This document shows, piece after piece, positions 39,937 to 49,068 of a stretch of 64,000 bases of DNA. Each line of letters begins with the position of its first letter. Within the stretch, counting starts at the first letter, position 1. Source of the DNA: Ensifer adhaerens (lineage in GTDB: Bacteria; Pseudomonadota; Alphaproteobacteria; Rhizobiales; Rhizobiaceae); the NCBI RefSeq assembly GCF_002940685.1, contig NZ_PNFP01000002.1:186001-250000 (forward strand), read 5' to 3'. The position numbers and the translations under genes are program-made. Under the pieces are notes generated by a model. That model searched no databases. It had not been told where the DNA came from and worked only from the letters and a program-made list of their open reading frames with translations.

Positions 39937-40038
39937 AGCATCCCGCTTTCGAGTGAAATCACCGGAGGCGGAAAGGTATTCTAGAACCAAAGTGCCAGAG
40001 CGTCGTTGGTGCGTTCGACTGAACGCACGGCGCTCTAG
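39933..40038. repeat. 106-base element with CTAGAGC ends
   Basis: It starts CTAGAGC (39933-39939) and ends GCTCTAG (40032-40038), a 7-base terminal inverted repeat, with an internal TCTAG and a GTGCGTTCGA/TGAACGCAC hairpin. Its left end supplies the stop codon of the preceding gene. Similar CTAGAGCATCCCGC elements are common in rhizobia. Confidence 0.7.
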
Positions 40039-40100
40039 GAGCGATCAGGAGCGGAGTGGCTCCTCCCAGCCTTCCAACACGCACCGCTCTGATGCGGCTT

Positions 40101-40127
40101 TTGAAGCGCCCGTGAAGGGCGCTTCAA
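40101..40127. other. Strong hairpin near the end of creA
   Basis: TTGAAGCGCCC (40101-40111) and GGGCGCTTCAA (40117-40127) pair perfectly across GTGAA. It lies just past the creA stop on the minus strand but lacks a T run, so a terminator role is uncertain. Confidence 0.55.
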
Positions 40128-40163
40128 CCGTGTTGCGGAAAGGGGGCCTTAAGCCACCAGCGA

Positions 40164-40661
40164 TTATTGCGGCTTGCCGTTCTGCCAGGTGACGGCCTGC
40201 CCGTAGAGCGGGATGGTGGTGATCGACATCTTGGCCGAGCCATCCGTCAGTTCGCGGGAATGGGCGAGGTAGATCAGCGTGTCGTTCTTGCGGTCATAGA
40301 TCCGGGTGACCAGGAGGTTCTTCCAGACCAGCGACAGCCCGGCGCGAAAGACCTCTTCCCCGTCCTTCGAAAGATCGATGTCGCCGATCTCGATCGGGCC
40401 CGTCTGGCGGCAGGCGATCGAATTGTTGGACGGATCCTCGAACCAGTTACCGTTCTTCAGCCTGTCGATGACGCTGCGGTCGAAATAGGTGACATGGCAG
40501 GTCACGCCCTTGATTTTCGGGTCGCTGACGGCATCGATCATGATGTCGTTGCCGAGCCAGTCGACGCCCACTTCGCCGACCGTTTCGGCGCGGGCGGGCA
40601 GGGCGGCAGCGGCGAGCGCGGCAAGGCCGGCAAAAAAGAACGCACGAAGCGAACGCGACAT
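40164..40661 (-). CDS. creA: CreA-family periplasmic protein
   Basis: A 165-residue protein with a signal peptide (RAFFFAGLAALAAAALPARA, cleavage before ETVGEV). The mature part matches CreA: VDWLGNDIMIDAVSDPKIKG, VTCHVTYFDRSVIDRL, DPSNNSIACRQTGPIEI and a two-cysteine pattern. The function in the cell is not established even for the E. coli protein. AGGAGGA precedes the ATG. It is a single gene. Confidence 0.9.
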   Translation of the reverse strand: MSRSLRAFFFAGLAALAAAALPARAETVGEVGVDWLGNDIMIDAVSDPKIKGVTCHVTYFDRSVIDRLKNGNWFEDPSNNSIACRQTGPIEIGDIDLSKDGEEVFRAGLSLVWKNLLVTRIYDRKNDTLIYLAHSRELTDGSAKMSITTIPLYGQAVTWQNGKPQ

Positions 40662-40823
40662 CAGTGTCCTCCTGCAGCGCCCGGCGCTTCACGCAAGGTC
40701 GCCGTAGCATCTTGAATTGCCGCATGTTTTGCCGGGGCGGCGCCCCTGAGAAACCATGCGGTCGGGCAGCGAGCTTCACATAGGTGCGGGAAATCGCTTT
40801 ACAAGGCGGGGATACCGCCAGCT

Positions 40824-42068
40824 TCAGCCGGTGCTGCGAAGAAGCTGCGGCTCGAGGTTCCGGTTTTCGGCTGCCCGCATCTGCGCGGCGGCGGCGGCAA
40901 GCGCCCGTGCACTGGCCTCGGGCTGGAAGCGGCCGGCGATGGTGCAGCGGTCGCGGCCATCGGCCTTGGCGTCGTAGAGCGCCATATCCGCACGGATCAT
41001 GATGTCGCTGATCGTATCGCCGGGCCCGGCTTCGGCAAGGCCGATGCTCACCGTCAGCCGGATCGGGCGGTCGAAGCGGCCGATCGGCGTATCGCGCACC
41101 GTGCGGCCGATCTCTTCGGCGACCGCAAACGCGGCATCCTCCGAGTGATTGGGCAGGACGATGCCGAACTCTTCGCCGCCAATGCGCCCGAGCGTGCCGC
41201 GGTTTCCGAGACAGGCGGCGACGGTGCCGGCGAAATGGCCGAGCGCGGTGTCGCCGACCGCGTGGCCATAGCGGTCGTTGATCTGCTTGAAATAGTCGAG
41301 ATCGAGCAGCAGGAAGGTGACAGGCCTTTGCCGCGCGAAGCTCACCGCCAGCGCCCGCTGCCCGAGGTCGAGCAGGGCGCGGCGCGACAGGGCGCCCGTC
41401 AGCTCGTCGCGGGCGATCGCGCTCTTGAGGTCGGTGATCACCCGGTTCTGGATCATCAGGATCACGCCCAGGAACAGCACAGGCAGGTAGAAATACTTGA
41501 GGAGGACACAGGCGAAATCCCAGCGCGCCGACGCAAGCGAGGTCTCGGGCGCTGCGTGGGCGATCGGTGAGAACACCGTGATCGCCATCAGCGCCGAGCA
41601 GCCGATGGCGGCGCAGGCGATGACGCAGAGGCGCTCGATCGGACCCGGAGCCGCGCGTCGATGCTGCGAACAGACGGCGATGACCAGCACGAAGGCGGCA
41701 GCAATACCGACGGCGGAGAGGGCGTGCAATGTCGCACGCTGCGGGCCGAAGGCGGCAATGAGCAACACCACGGCGGAAACCGAGGCGGCAGCGACCAGCG
41801 GCGTCGACATCGGCCTTGCGACACCGAGCGCACGGTGAAAGCCCGAGAGCACGAACAGACAGGCGCCCGCAAGCACGACGATGCCGATCAGCGACAGCGG
41901 CTGCAGCGCCGGGATCTCGGCCAGCATCAGGAAGAAGGTCGCCGCGGCCGCAACCGCGCAGGCGGCGGCAAAGTCCGTGCCCCCCTCGACCATCGAGGCT
42001 CGCAGGGAAATCAGCACAGGGAGCATCGCCAGAAGGGCGATGATCGATATGGCAGGGAGAAAGCTCAT
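40824..42068 (-). CDS. Membrane-bound diguanylate cyclase (GGDEF)
   Basis: A 414-residue protein. The first about 230 residues form a multi-helix membrane domain (FLPAISIIALLAMLPVLISL onward). The C-terminal GGDEF domain follows: AIARDELTGALSRRALLDLG, FLLLDLDYFKQINDRYGHAV and the active-site loop GRIGGEEFGIVLP. It should make cyclic di-GMP from two GTP. The inhibitory RxxD site five residues before GGEEF is absent (GNRG in its place), so feedback inhibition is unlikely. The start at 42068 removes an unlikely 38-residue extension. Confidence 0.92.
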   Translation of the reverse strand: MSFLPAISIIALLAMLPVLISLRASMVEGGTDFAAACAVAAAATFFLMLAEIPALQPLSLIGIVVLAGACLFVLSGFHRALGVARPMSTPLVAAASVSAVVLLIAAFGPQRATLHALSAVGIAAAFVLVIAVCSQHRRAAPGPIERLCVIACAAIGCSALMAITVFSPIAHAAPETSLASARWDFACVLLKYFYLPVLFLGVILMIQNRVITDLKSAIARDELTGALSRRALLDLGQRALAVSFARQRPVTFLLLDLDYFKQINDRYGHAVGDTALGHFAGTVAACLGNRGTLGRIGGEEFGIVLPNHSEDAAFAVAEEIGRTVRDTPIGRFDRPIRLTVSIGLAEAGPGDTISDIMIRADMALYDAKADGRDRCTIAGRFQPEASARALAAAAAQMRAAENRNLEPQLLRSTG

Positions 42069-42398
42069 TTCGAAACGGCCTGTCGTGCTAAAATCAACAA
42101 AGGCGGCTTGCGTCTCAGCCAGATATACAACGCCAATTGGTAGCGATGGCGCCTTAACGAAACCCGGCGAAATCCGTTGCAATTTTAGCGATTGGCGGTG
42201 TTTGGGGGCGGTTGTTCACAGCGGCGCCGGATCAACCGAAGGATGGCATGCCGGCGGGCGGGGAGGCGTGCAGGAACGGTGCTGCAGGCGACCTCGGGCA
42301 AGGCTCTTCGCGCGGCGCGATCCGCGCCGCAGTCCCGGCATGCGGGGCGTGCCTTCAGGCCCGATGTTCACGCAGGACGACGAACCGGGAGAGGCGAC
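42069..42398. other. Gap between divergent cyclase and phosphoribosyltransferase
   Basis: This 330-base gap holds promoters of both genes, but I see no clear box or hairpin. The plus-strand frame of the next gene is open through it, but the translation is arginine-rich and unlike the family. Confidence 0.4.
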
Positions 42399-43067
42399 AT
42401 GTTCACGGCAGCGTGGCTCTTCGAGGACAGGGCGGACGCCGGACGCCAGCTGGCGCGCGCGGTCGAAGGCGAGAGCCTCGACAAGCCGCTCGTCATGGCC
42501 CTGCCGCGCGGCGGCGTGCCGGTCGCCTATGAAATCGCCGCCCATATCCGGGCGCCACTGGAAATCCTGATCGTGCGCAAGATCGGCGCGCCGGGGCATT
42601 CCGAATTCGGTCTCGGCGCGCTGGTCGACGGCGAGGAGCCCGAACTCGTGCTCAACCGCCAGGCGATCCGGCTGGTCCGCCCGCCGAAAGGTTATCTGGA
42701 CGCCGAAGCCGGGCGCCAGCGCGCCGAAATCCTGCGGCGCCGCGCGCTCTATTTCGGCGACCGCGTGCCGGCCTCGCCGCGGGATCGCGACGTGATCCTC
42801 GTCGATGACGGCATCGCCACCGGCGGCACCGTGCGGGCGGCGATCAAGGCGCTGAAGCGGATGGGGGCAGGGCGTCTGGTGCTCGCCGTCCCGGTGGCGC
42901 CGAAAAACGAACTCGCCGACCTTGCAAGCCAGGTCGACCGCCTCATCTGCCTCGCCACGCCCTTCGCCTTTCGCGCCGTCGGCCTGTACTATCGCAACTT
43001 CGAGCAGACGGCGGACGAGGAGGTGCTGGCGCTGATGGAGAAGGCGCGGCGGGAGAACGAGGGCTGA
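42399..43067 (+). CDS. Phosphoribosyltransferase-domain protein
   Basis: A 222-residue type I PRTase-fold protein. The PRPP-binding signature is VILVDDGIATGGTVRAAIKA, and PRGGVPVAYEIAAHI lies near the N-terminus. This group is common next to stress proteins, but its substrate is not known; nucleobase salvage or a regulatory role are both possible. ATG 42399 follows GGGAGAGG. Homologues begin near FxDRxxAGRxLA, seen here as LFEDRADAGRQLARAV. The next gene, on the same strand 167 bases on, is broken. Confidence 0.88.
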   Translation: MFTAAWLFEDRADAGRQLARAVEGESLDKPLVMALPRGGVPVAYEIAAHIRAPLEILIVRKIGAPGHSEFGLGALVDGEEPELVLNRQAIRLVRPPKGYLDAEAGRQRAEILRRRALYFGDRVPASPRDRDVILVDDGIATGGTVRAAIKALKRMGAGRLVLAVPVAPKNELADLASQVDRLICLATPFAFRAVGLYYRNFEQTADEEVLALMEKARRENEG

Positions 43068-43234
43068 TGCGGACGCCGGGCCAGATCGGCCCGCTGGTTG
43101 ATCCGAACGCCGAACCTGTCCGAATAGTTGCGTGAAGCGCTCCGGCCATATTGCAACCACGGGCATCACGCGCCACATTCCGGCGCGAGACGTCGGCGGA
43201 GCGGCGCCAGAGGAGGCGCCGCAGAGGAGAGGCT

Positions 43235-43871
43235 ATGGCCACGAAGCTGGAAATCGGAAGGACGCTCGAGGATTTCTGTCGTCCGGATCGCATGGCGCTT
43301 GTTGTCTATGACATGCAGGTGGGGATCACCAGCCAGGTCAAGAACGGTGCGGCGATCCTTGCCGAGGTGCTGAAGGTGCTGGCGGCGGCGCGCGCCGGCG
43401 GGTTTCCGGTGATCTTTCTTCGGCATCTGTCGATGCCGAAACCGCTGATGGGGGCGTTCCAGACGCGCCAGGCGATGACCTGGCAGCGCACCGACGACCC
43501 GGATGCGGTGCACCCCTGGTTCCTGCGCGGCACGCCGGGCTTCGAACTGGTGCCGGAACTCCAGCCGCGCGCGGACGAAGCGATCCTCGACAAGATCACG
43601 TTTTCGGCCTTCGAGGGCACGCCGCTCGCCATGATCCTGCGCGATCTCGGGCTCACCTCCTTTGCCATCTGCGGTATCGCCACCGAGATCGGCATCGACC
43701 CGACGGTGCGCCATGCGAACCGATCTTGGCCTGGTGCCCGTCGTCGTGCGCGACGCCTGCGGGGCAGGGCACCACGAGGCCGGCGAACGGTCGATGGACA
43801 ACATCGTCTTCATGGGTGATGCGATCGTGACCGACGTTCAGGCGATTACCGCGGCGATGGCCAGAGGCTGA
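43235..43871 (+). pseudogene. Isochorismatase-family hydrolase with a one-base insertion
   Basis: Read in two frames, the gene encodes about 211 residues. The first frame gives MATKLEIGRTLEDF, the catalytic Asp in LVVYDMQVGI, Lys in LDKITFSAFEGT, and ICGIATEIGIDPTVRHA, then breaks. Removing one A at 43718/43719 restores ATDLGLVPVVVRDACGAGHH and ERSMDNIVFMGDAIVTDVQA. Unrepaired, the product gains an arginine-rich tail to 43819. The cysteine position holds Gly (TEIGID), as in true isochorismatases such as PhzD/EntB. The break is either a real mutation or a sequencing error. GAGGAGAGG precedes the ATG. Confidence 0.8.
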
Positions 43872-43935
43872 GGTCACCCAGCGCTTCGGTACGCAGCGAC
43901 GCTGGCCGGCCCAGCGCCAAGCGAGCGCTGCCTCG

Positions 43936-44042
43936 CTAGAGCATGTCGCGCAAGAATGCGCAGCGGTCTTGCGATAACGACATGCGCCAAATCAACAACT
44001 TGAGGCGCACGGAGCGGATCTGAAAGATCGCGGCGCGCCTCA
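43936..44042. repeat. RIME-like intergenic element, copy 2
   Basis: This is the reverse-orientation partner of the element at 31231-31343: it starts CTAGAGCATGTCGCGCAA and ends near GATCGCGGCGCGCCTCAG. It too lies between convergent genes. Its end contains the stop codon (44040-44042) of the adenylate cyclase gene. Confidence 0.8.
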
Positions 44043-45248
44043 GGCGCGCCTTGTCATTCTCCAGGTCTCGGTCTCGCCGAAGCCCTTGATGTTGGCGCGT
44101 TCTCCAGGCTCGAAGCTGTATTTTTCCTCGAGCATCGCCTTGATCTGACCGGTCGTGATGATGCATCCGGCCTGGCCGATCGCCTCGAGCCGCGCTGCAA
44201 GGTTCACGGGCGCGCCCCAGATGTCATAGGCATAGCGGGTGCGACCGAGCACGCCCGCCGTCACCGCCCCCGATGCCATGCCGATCCGCAGCTCAAGGGC
44301 AACGCCATGCGCCTTGCCGACATGGCCGGCGATCTCAAAGGCGGTGAAGCCAAAGCTGGCAGCGGCTTCGACCCCGTTCGGATGGGCGCTTGGAACCCCT
44401 GCCGCCGCCAGATAGGCATCGCCGATGGTCTTGATCTTTTCCACGCCGAAGCGGGCCGATGCCGCATCGAGGGCCGAGAAGAAGGCATCGAGCAGCTGAA
44501 CCGTCCGTTCCGGGCCGATCTCGTTGGAGAGCCTGACGAACTGGACGATATCGATGAGCAGCACGGTTGCCATGTCGAACTTCTTGACCGTCGCGGCATG
44601 GTCGTCGCTGTGCAGTTTCTCGACGATTTCTGCCGGCATGATCGACAGCATGAGATTGCTAAGCCGCGTCTGGGCTTCACGTGCGAGCGACAGGGCATAG
44701 TGCATTGTGGCGAACATCAGAAGCGTGACGGTGAGCATGGTCGAGGTGTTGATCAGGAGCAGGAAGCTCTCGTCGTGGTAGACGCCGGCCTGAGGCTCCG
44801 GAAAGGCGGCAATGCCGACGACGATGATGGCGGCGGAGGCAAGGCCCAGGCCGGCGACCAGTCGCCAGTGCTCGAGCCCGAGGATCGCGAACGCGACAGG
44901 CGTGACGCCGAGCAGATTGAACAAGACGCCGGACCGTCCGCCGATATGGGCGCTGATCACCGAGAGCGCCACGGCGCAGATGGCGAACTCCCAGAGGGCC
45001 GACGCGATCTTGCCAAACCGGTGCAAGAGCGGCGTCATGGTGGCTGTTGCCGCCAAGAGCACATTGCAGATCACCAGCTTCTTGAGGCTCGGCTCCTGGT
45101 AAAGCGCGTAGAGGATGGCAAAGCCGATCGAGGAAACGGCAATGACGGCCGCCGCCAGGTTTGCCACCATTATCCCTTGCCGGTCGGCCTCTCGCGTCTG
45201 CGTCAGGCCCAGTTCCGCCAGCCAGCGTGTCGTGCTTGTCCAAGACAT
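44040..45248 (-). CDS. Membrane class III adenylate cyclase
   Basis: A 402-residue protein. About 200 N-terminal residues form six hydrophobic helices (IMVANLAAAVIAVSSIGFAI onward). The class III catalytic domain follows: the metal-binding Asp pair in VLLIDIVQFVRLSN and IKTIGDAYLAAAG, and the ATP-specifying Lys (EKIKT) and Asp (YAYDIWGAPVNLAARLEAIG). It should make cAMP. Rhizobia carry many such cyclases, and its signal is unknown. The last residues and the stop come from the edge of the repeat element downstream. Confidence 0.92.
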   Translation of the reverse strand: MSWTSTTRWLAELGLTQTREADRQGIMVANLAAAVIAVSSIGFAILYALYQEPSLKKLVICNVLLAATATMTPLLHRFGKIASALWEFAICAVALSVISAHIGGRSGVLFNLLGVTPVAFAILGLEHWRLVAGLGLASAAIIVVGIAAFPEPQAGVYHDESFLLLINTSTMLTVTLLMFATMHYALSLAREAQTRLSNLMLSIMPAEIVEKLHSDDHAATVKKFDMATVLLIDIVQFVRLSNEIGPERTVQLLDAFFSALDAASARFGVEKIKTIGDAYLAAAGVPSAHPNGVEAAASFGFTAFEIAGHVGKAHGVALELRIGMASGAVTAGVLGRTRYAYDIWGAPVNLAARLEAIGQAGCIITTGQIKAMLEEKYSFEPGERANIKGFGETETWRMTRRA

Positions 45249-45406
45249 CTCATCGCCCGCCCTCGGTCGTTGAACATCCTGTTATTTTAGGTGGGTGTAA
45301 TATTCGCAATTATCGGGGGAAAAGTCAGTCGCAAAGATGCGCCTTGCGCGCAAATCCCAGATGCTGTCCGGTAAACGCCATTCGCCGCGAACGAGCAGGA
45401 ACCGAT

Positions 45407-45868
45407 ATGACCGACGCCCTTTTGATCCGCCCGATATCCAGGACCGACTATGAGCAGTGGCTGCCGCTCTGGGACGGTTACAACGCCTTTTACGGTCGCT
45501 CCGGCGAGACCGCTCTCGATCCTCAGATCACCGCCATGACCTGGTCACGCTTCTTCGACGCCTACGAGCCAGTGCATGCGCTGGTGGCCGAAAGTGAAGG
45601 GCGGCTGATCGGGCTGACCCACTATCTCTTCCACCGCAGCACGACGATGATCCAGCCGAACTGCTACCTGCAGGACCTCTTCACCAATGCCGAGGCGCGC
45701 GGCAAGGGCGTCGGGCGAGCGCTGATCGAGGGCGTCTACGAGGCGGCACGGTCCGTCGGCGCGCCGCGCGTCTACTGGATGACGCACGAGACCAACGAGA
45801 CGGCGATGGCGCTCTACGACAAGGTGGCGGAGAAGTCGGGCTTTCTGGTGTATCGGAAGATGTTTTGA
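45407..45868 (+). CDS. GNAT-family N-acetyltransferase
   Basis: A 153-residue acetyltransferase. The acetyl-CoA loop is RGKGVGRALIEGVYEAA, and the preceding strand CYLQDLFTNAEA and the final ETAMALYDKVAEKSGF segment are typical of GNAT enzymes. It starts MTDALLIRPISRTDYEQWLP; AGGA lies 8 bases upstream. A longer frame back to 45161 overlaps the divergent cyclase and is rejected. The substrate is unknown. Confidence 0.9.
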   Translation: MTDALLIRPISRTDYEQWLPLWDGYNAFYGRSGETALDPQITAMTWSRFFDAYEPVHALVAESEGRLIGLTHYLFHRSTTMIQPNCYLQDLFTNAEARGKGVGRALIEGVYEAARSVGAPRVYWMTHETNETAMALYDKVAEKSGFLVYRKMF

Positions 45869-45875
45869 GAGGAGA

Positions 45876-46460
45876 TTATGACTTCGGGCGGTGGTCGCGA
45901 TGGTAGGCGAGGACTAGCGCCTCTAGCTCGGCGAAACTGATCGCCAGCTCGAAGGAAGCTATGTAAATCCCTTTGAAGCTACCCAGCACGCCGCCGGCCA
46001 ACATCGAGGCAATTCCCTTGCGGAGAGGACCAGTGAAGCCTGGATCTAGCTTCAGCTGGATTATCTTCCGTCTATGAATCCGGACTAGGCGGACTTCGGC
46101 GATTGCCGTCCAAGGAATTGTGCTCCGCGCCTGTCGGCGGTCACGGAAGCCTTCAGGCGAAAGAGTGACCAGAGGACCACGAAACCGGATGGCGCCGAAG
46201 AGGCCGGCCAGAATACCGGCCGGAAAGAACACCAAGCCGAAATAGCCAGCAAACTCGATGAAGCTGCCAGAGCGAACTTGAGGGGACCAGTGCAGCGCAA
46301 TATCGAGCGAACACCATGACAGTCCGATACCTGCGGCCAAAATGCCGATCGTTTTTGGCCAAGACCTGGCTATTTCAACTGTCCGGGAAGTGTTGATCAC
46401 ATCAGGTTGGTTCGTTCCCACCAAGGAGGACACTGGACGTTGCCGCGGTCGCCCTGCCAT
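45876..46460 (-). CDS. Membrane protein with PH-like domain (STM3941-type)
   Basis: A 194-residue protein with two hydrophobic segments (IGILAAGIGLSWCSLDIAL; YFGLVFFPAGILAGLFGAI), then a domain resembling the STM3941/PH-like group (VTLSPEGFRDRRQARSTIPW, AIAEVRLVRIHRRKIIQLKL). Function is unknown. ATG 46460 follows GAGG, nine bases after uvrD, so it may be co-transcribed. GTG 46400 is an alternative start that gives a more usual N-terminus. It is convergent with the GNAT gene, seven bases away. Confidence 0.7.
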   Translation of the reverse strand: MAGRPRQRPVSSLVGTNQPDVINTSRTVEIARSWPKTIGILAAGIGLSWCSLDIALHWSPQVRSGSFIEFAGYFGLVFFPAGILAGLFGAIRFRGPLVTLSPEGFRDRRQARSTIPWTAIAEVRLVRIHRRKIIQLKLDPGFTGPLRKGIASMLAGGVLGSFKGIYIASFELAISFAELEALVLAYHRDHRPKS

Positions 46461-46469
46461 GTCTGCGCC

Positions 46470-48935
46470 TCACGCCTTCTCGACAAACCCGTCGAGCACC
46501 CGCTTCTGGCCGGCGCGGTCGAAGTCGATGGTGAGCTTGTTGCCCTCGATCGAGGCGATGTTGCCGTTGCCGAATTTCATGTGGAAGACGCGGTCGCCGA
46601 CTACGAAGCGTGAGGGTTCGGTGGCCGTCGATTTTGCCACCAGCTCGCCGTCGATGGTGCGGCCGCGCGGGCCGCTTTCGCCGTAGCCGATGCGCTCGAC
46701 CGCGTGACCAGAGCGGGTGCCCCAGTTGTCGCGGGTGGCGTCGGAGCGGTGCTGCTGGGCGCGCTTCCAGCCGGGCGTGGAGTAGTTGTTCTGGAACGGA
46801 TCGGCCTTGTCGAAGCGCGACTGGCCGTAGCCGCCGCGGCCATAACCGCCGTAGGATTGTTCGTTTTCGGCCACGTCCACATGGGCGAGCGGCAGCTCCT
46901 CAAGGAAGCGCGAGGGCATGGTCGACTGCCAGAGGCCGTGGATGCGGCGGTTGGAGACGAACCAGATGTGGCAGCGGTGCTTGGCCCGGGTAATGCCGAC
47001 ATAGGCAAGGCGCCGTTCTTCTTCGAGGCCGGAGCGGCCGCCCTCGTCGAGCGCGCGCTGGTGCGGGAACAGGCCTTCCTCCCAGCCGGGCAGGAAGACG
47101 GTGTCGAACTCCAGGCCCTTGGCCGAGTGCAGTGTCATGATCGAGACGGCGTCGAGGTTCTCGTTCTGCTCGGCATCCATGACCAGCGCCACGTGTTCGA
47201 GGAAGCCGCGCAGGCTCTCGAAGGCTTCCATCGAGCGGATGAGTTCCTTCAGGTTTTCGAGCCTTCCGGGGGCCTCGGCCGACTTGTCGGCCTTCCACAT
47301 GTCGGTGTAGCCGCTTTCCTCGAGGATCTGCTCGGCAAGTTCGGTGTGAACCGTGGTCTCAAGCAGGGTCTGCCAGCGGCGGAAATCGGTGACGACGTCG
47401 AACAGCGCCTTGCGCGCCTTCGGCTTCAGCTCGTCGGTCTCGATGATCTCGGAGGCCGCGGCCAGCATGGGCACATCGCGGGCGCGGGCATAGTCGTGCA
47501 GCGTGCGCACGGTGGTGTCGCCAAGGCCGCGCTTCGGCGTGTTGATGATGCGCTCGAAGGCGAGATCGTCGGCCGGCTGGCAGACGAGGCGGAAATAGGC
47601 CATGGCATCGCGGATTTCGAGGCGTTCGTAGAAGCGCGGGCCGCCGATGACGCGGTAGTTGAGGCCGAGGGTGACGAAGCGGTCTTCGAACTCGCGCATC
47701 TGGAACGAGGCGCGCACCAGGATCGCCATGTCGTTCAGATTGTGCTTCTGGCGCTGGAGTTGCTCGATCTCCTCGCCGACGGCGCGGGCTTCCTCTTCGG
47801 AATCCCAGGCGGCGTGCACCTGCACCTTCTCGTCATCCGGATTGGTGCGGTCGGTAAAGAGCGTCTTGCCGAGGCGGCCCTCGTTGTGGGCGATCAGGTG
47901 GCCGGCGGCACCGAGGATATGTTCGGTCGAACGATAGTTGCGCTCGAGCTTGATCACCTTGGCGCCCGGGAAATCCTTCTCGAAGCGCAGGATGTTGTCG
48001 ACTTCGGCGCCGCGCCAGCCATAGATCGACTGGTCATCGTCGCCGACACAGCAGACGTTCTGGGGCACGCCCTTCGGCCGCTGCGCCAAGAGCCGCAGCC
48101 ACATGTACTGCGCGGTGTTGGTGTCCTGGTACTCGTCGACGAGGATGTAGCGGAACTTGTCGTGATAGTCCTTCAGCACGTCCGCATGCATGCGGAAGAT
48201 GCGGATCGGGTGCAGCAGCAGGTCGCCGAAGTCGCAGGCGTTGAGCGTCAGGAGCCGGTTCTGATAGGCGGCATAGAGTTCGCGGCCCTTGCCGTTGGCA
48301 AAGGCGCGAGCGTCGCCCTCGGGGATCTGGGCGGGATCGAGCCCCTTGTTCTTCCAGCCGTCGATCATGCCGGCAAACTGCTTGGCCGGCCAGCGCTTGT
48401 CGTCGATGCCTTCGGCCTGGATGAGCTGCTTGATCAATCTCACCACGTCGTCGGTATCGAGGATGGTGAAATCGGACCGCAGGCCGACGAGTTCGGCGTG
48501 GCGGCGCAGAAGCTTGACGCCGATCGAGTGGAAGGTGCCGAGCCAGGGCATGCCTTCGACCGCATGGCCGACGAGCACGCCGATGCGTTCCTTCATCTCG
48601 CGCGCCGCCTTGTTGGTGAAGGTCACCGCCAGGATCTGCGAGGGGAAGGCGCGATTGGTCGAAAGGATATGGGCGATGCGCGTCGTCAGCACCCGGGTCT
48701 TGCCGGTACCGGCGCCGGCAAGCACCAGCACGGGGCCGTCGAGGGTTTCGACCGCTTCGGCCTGCTCCGGGTTGAGGCCGGAGAGATAATCCGGGCGCGG
48801 CTGGACGCGATCGCGTGCCGCCATGGCGCGCGCTGCAATGCCGCCCGTTGCCGGAATACCTGCGGGGGCGGGCTGCTGCTTGCGCGGCGCCGGCTCCTCG
48901 TCGAAGAAGGGAATATCGTCGAAACCACTCATCAT
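46470..48935 (-). CDS. uvrD: ATP-dependent DNA helicase UvrD/PcrA type
   Basis: About 821 residues, a superfamily 1 3'-5' helicase of nucleotide excision and mismatch repair. Motifs are clear: Q-motif LNPEQAEAV, Walker A AGAGTGKTRVLTTRIA, Walker B ILVDEYQDTNTAQY, motif III VGDDDQSIYGWRGAE, motif IV ERNYRST, motif V MTLHSAKGLEFDTVFLPG and motif VI EERRLAYVGITRA. The C-terminus has a Tudor-like segment (VGDRVFHMKFGNGNIASIEG). The first codon of the open frame is TTG; ATG 48935 or 48932 is a better start. Confidence 0.95.
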   Translation of the reverse strand: MMSGFDDIPFFDEEPAPRKQQPAPAGIPATGGIAARAMAARDRVQPRPDYLSGLNPEQAEAVETLDGPVLVLAGAGTGKTRVLTTRIAHILSTNRAFPSQILAVTFTNKAAREMKERIGVLVGHAVEGMPWLGTFHSIGVKLLRRHAELVGLRSDFTILDTDDVVRLIKQLIQAEGIDDKRWPAKQFAGMIDGWKNKGLDPAQIPEGDARAFANGKGRELYAAYQNRLLTLNACDFGDLLLHPIRIFRMHADVLKDYHDKFRYILVDEYQDTNTAQYMWLRLLAQRPKGVPQNVCCVGDDDQSIYGWRGAEVDNILRFEKDFPGAKVIKLERNYRSTEHILGAAGHLIAHNEGRLGKTLFTDRTNPDDEKVQVHAAWDSEEEARAVGEEIEQLQRQKHNLNDMAILVRASFQMREFEDRFVTLGLNYRVIGGPRFYERLEIRDAMAYFRLVCQPADDLAFERIINTPKRGLGDTTVRTLHDYARARDVPMLAAASEIIETDELKPKARKALFDVVTDFRRWQTLLETTVHTELAEQILEESGYTDMWKADKSAEAPGRLENLKELIRSMEAFESLRGFLEHVALVMDAEQNENLDAVSIMTLHSAKGLEFDTVFLPGWEEGLFPHQRALDEGGRSGLEEERRLAYVGITRAKHRCHIWFVSNRRIHGLWQSTMPSRFLEELPLAHVDVAENEQSYGGYGRGGYGQSRFDKADPFQNNYSTPGWKRAQQHRSDATRDNWGTRSGHAVERIGYGESGPRGRTIDGELVAKSTATEPSRFVVGDRVFHMKFGNGNIASIEGNKLTIDFDRAGQKRVLDGFVEKA

Positions 48936-49068
48936 GCGGCTCAATGTAGTGATTCGGTGGGGAAAGGCCAGAAAGGATGTTCTTCTTTTATTCCGTTTTC
49001 TGCGCCAGCGACACCAAGCCTGTGGAAAGACAGGCGATTTCGAGACCGCTTATTCTTGATCGCGTGGT

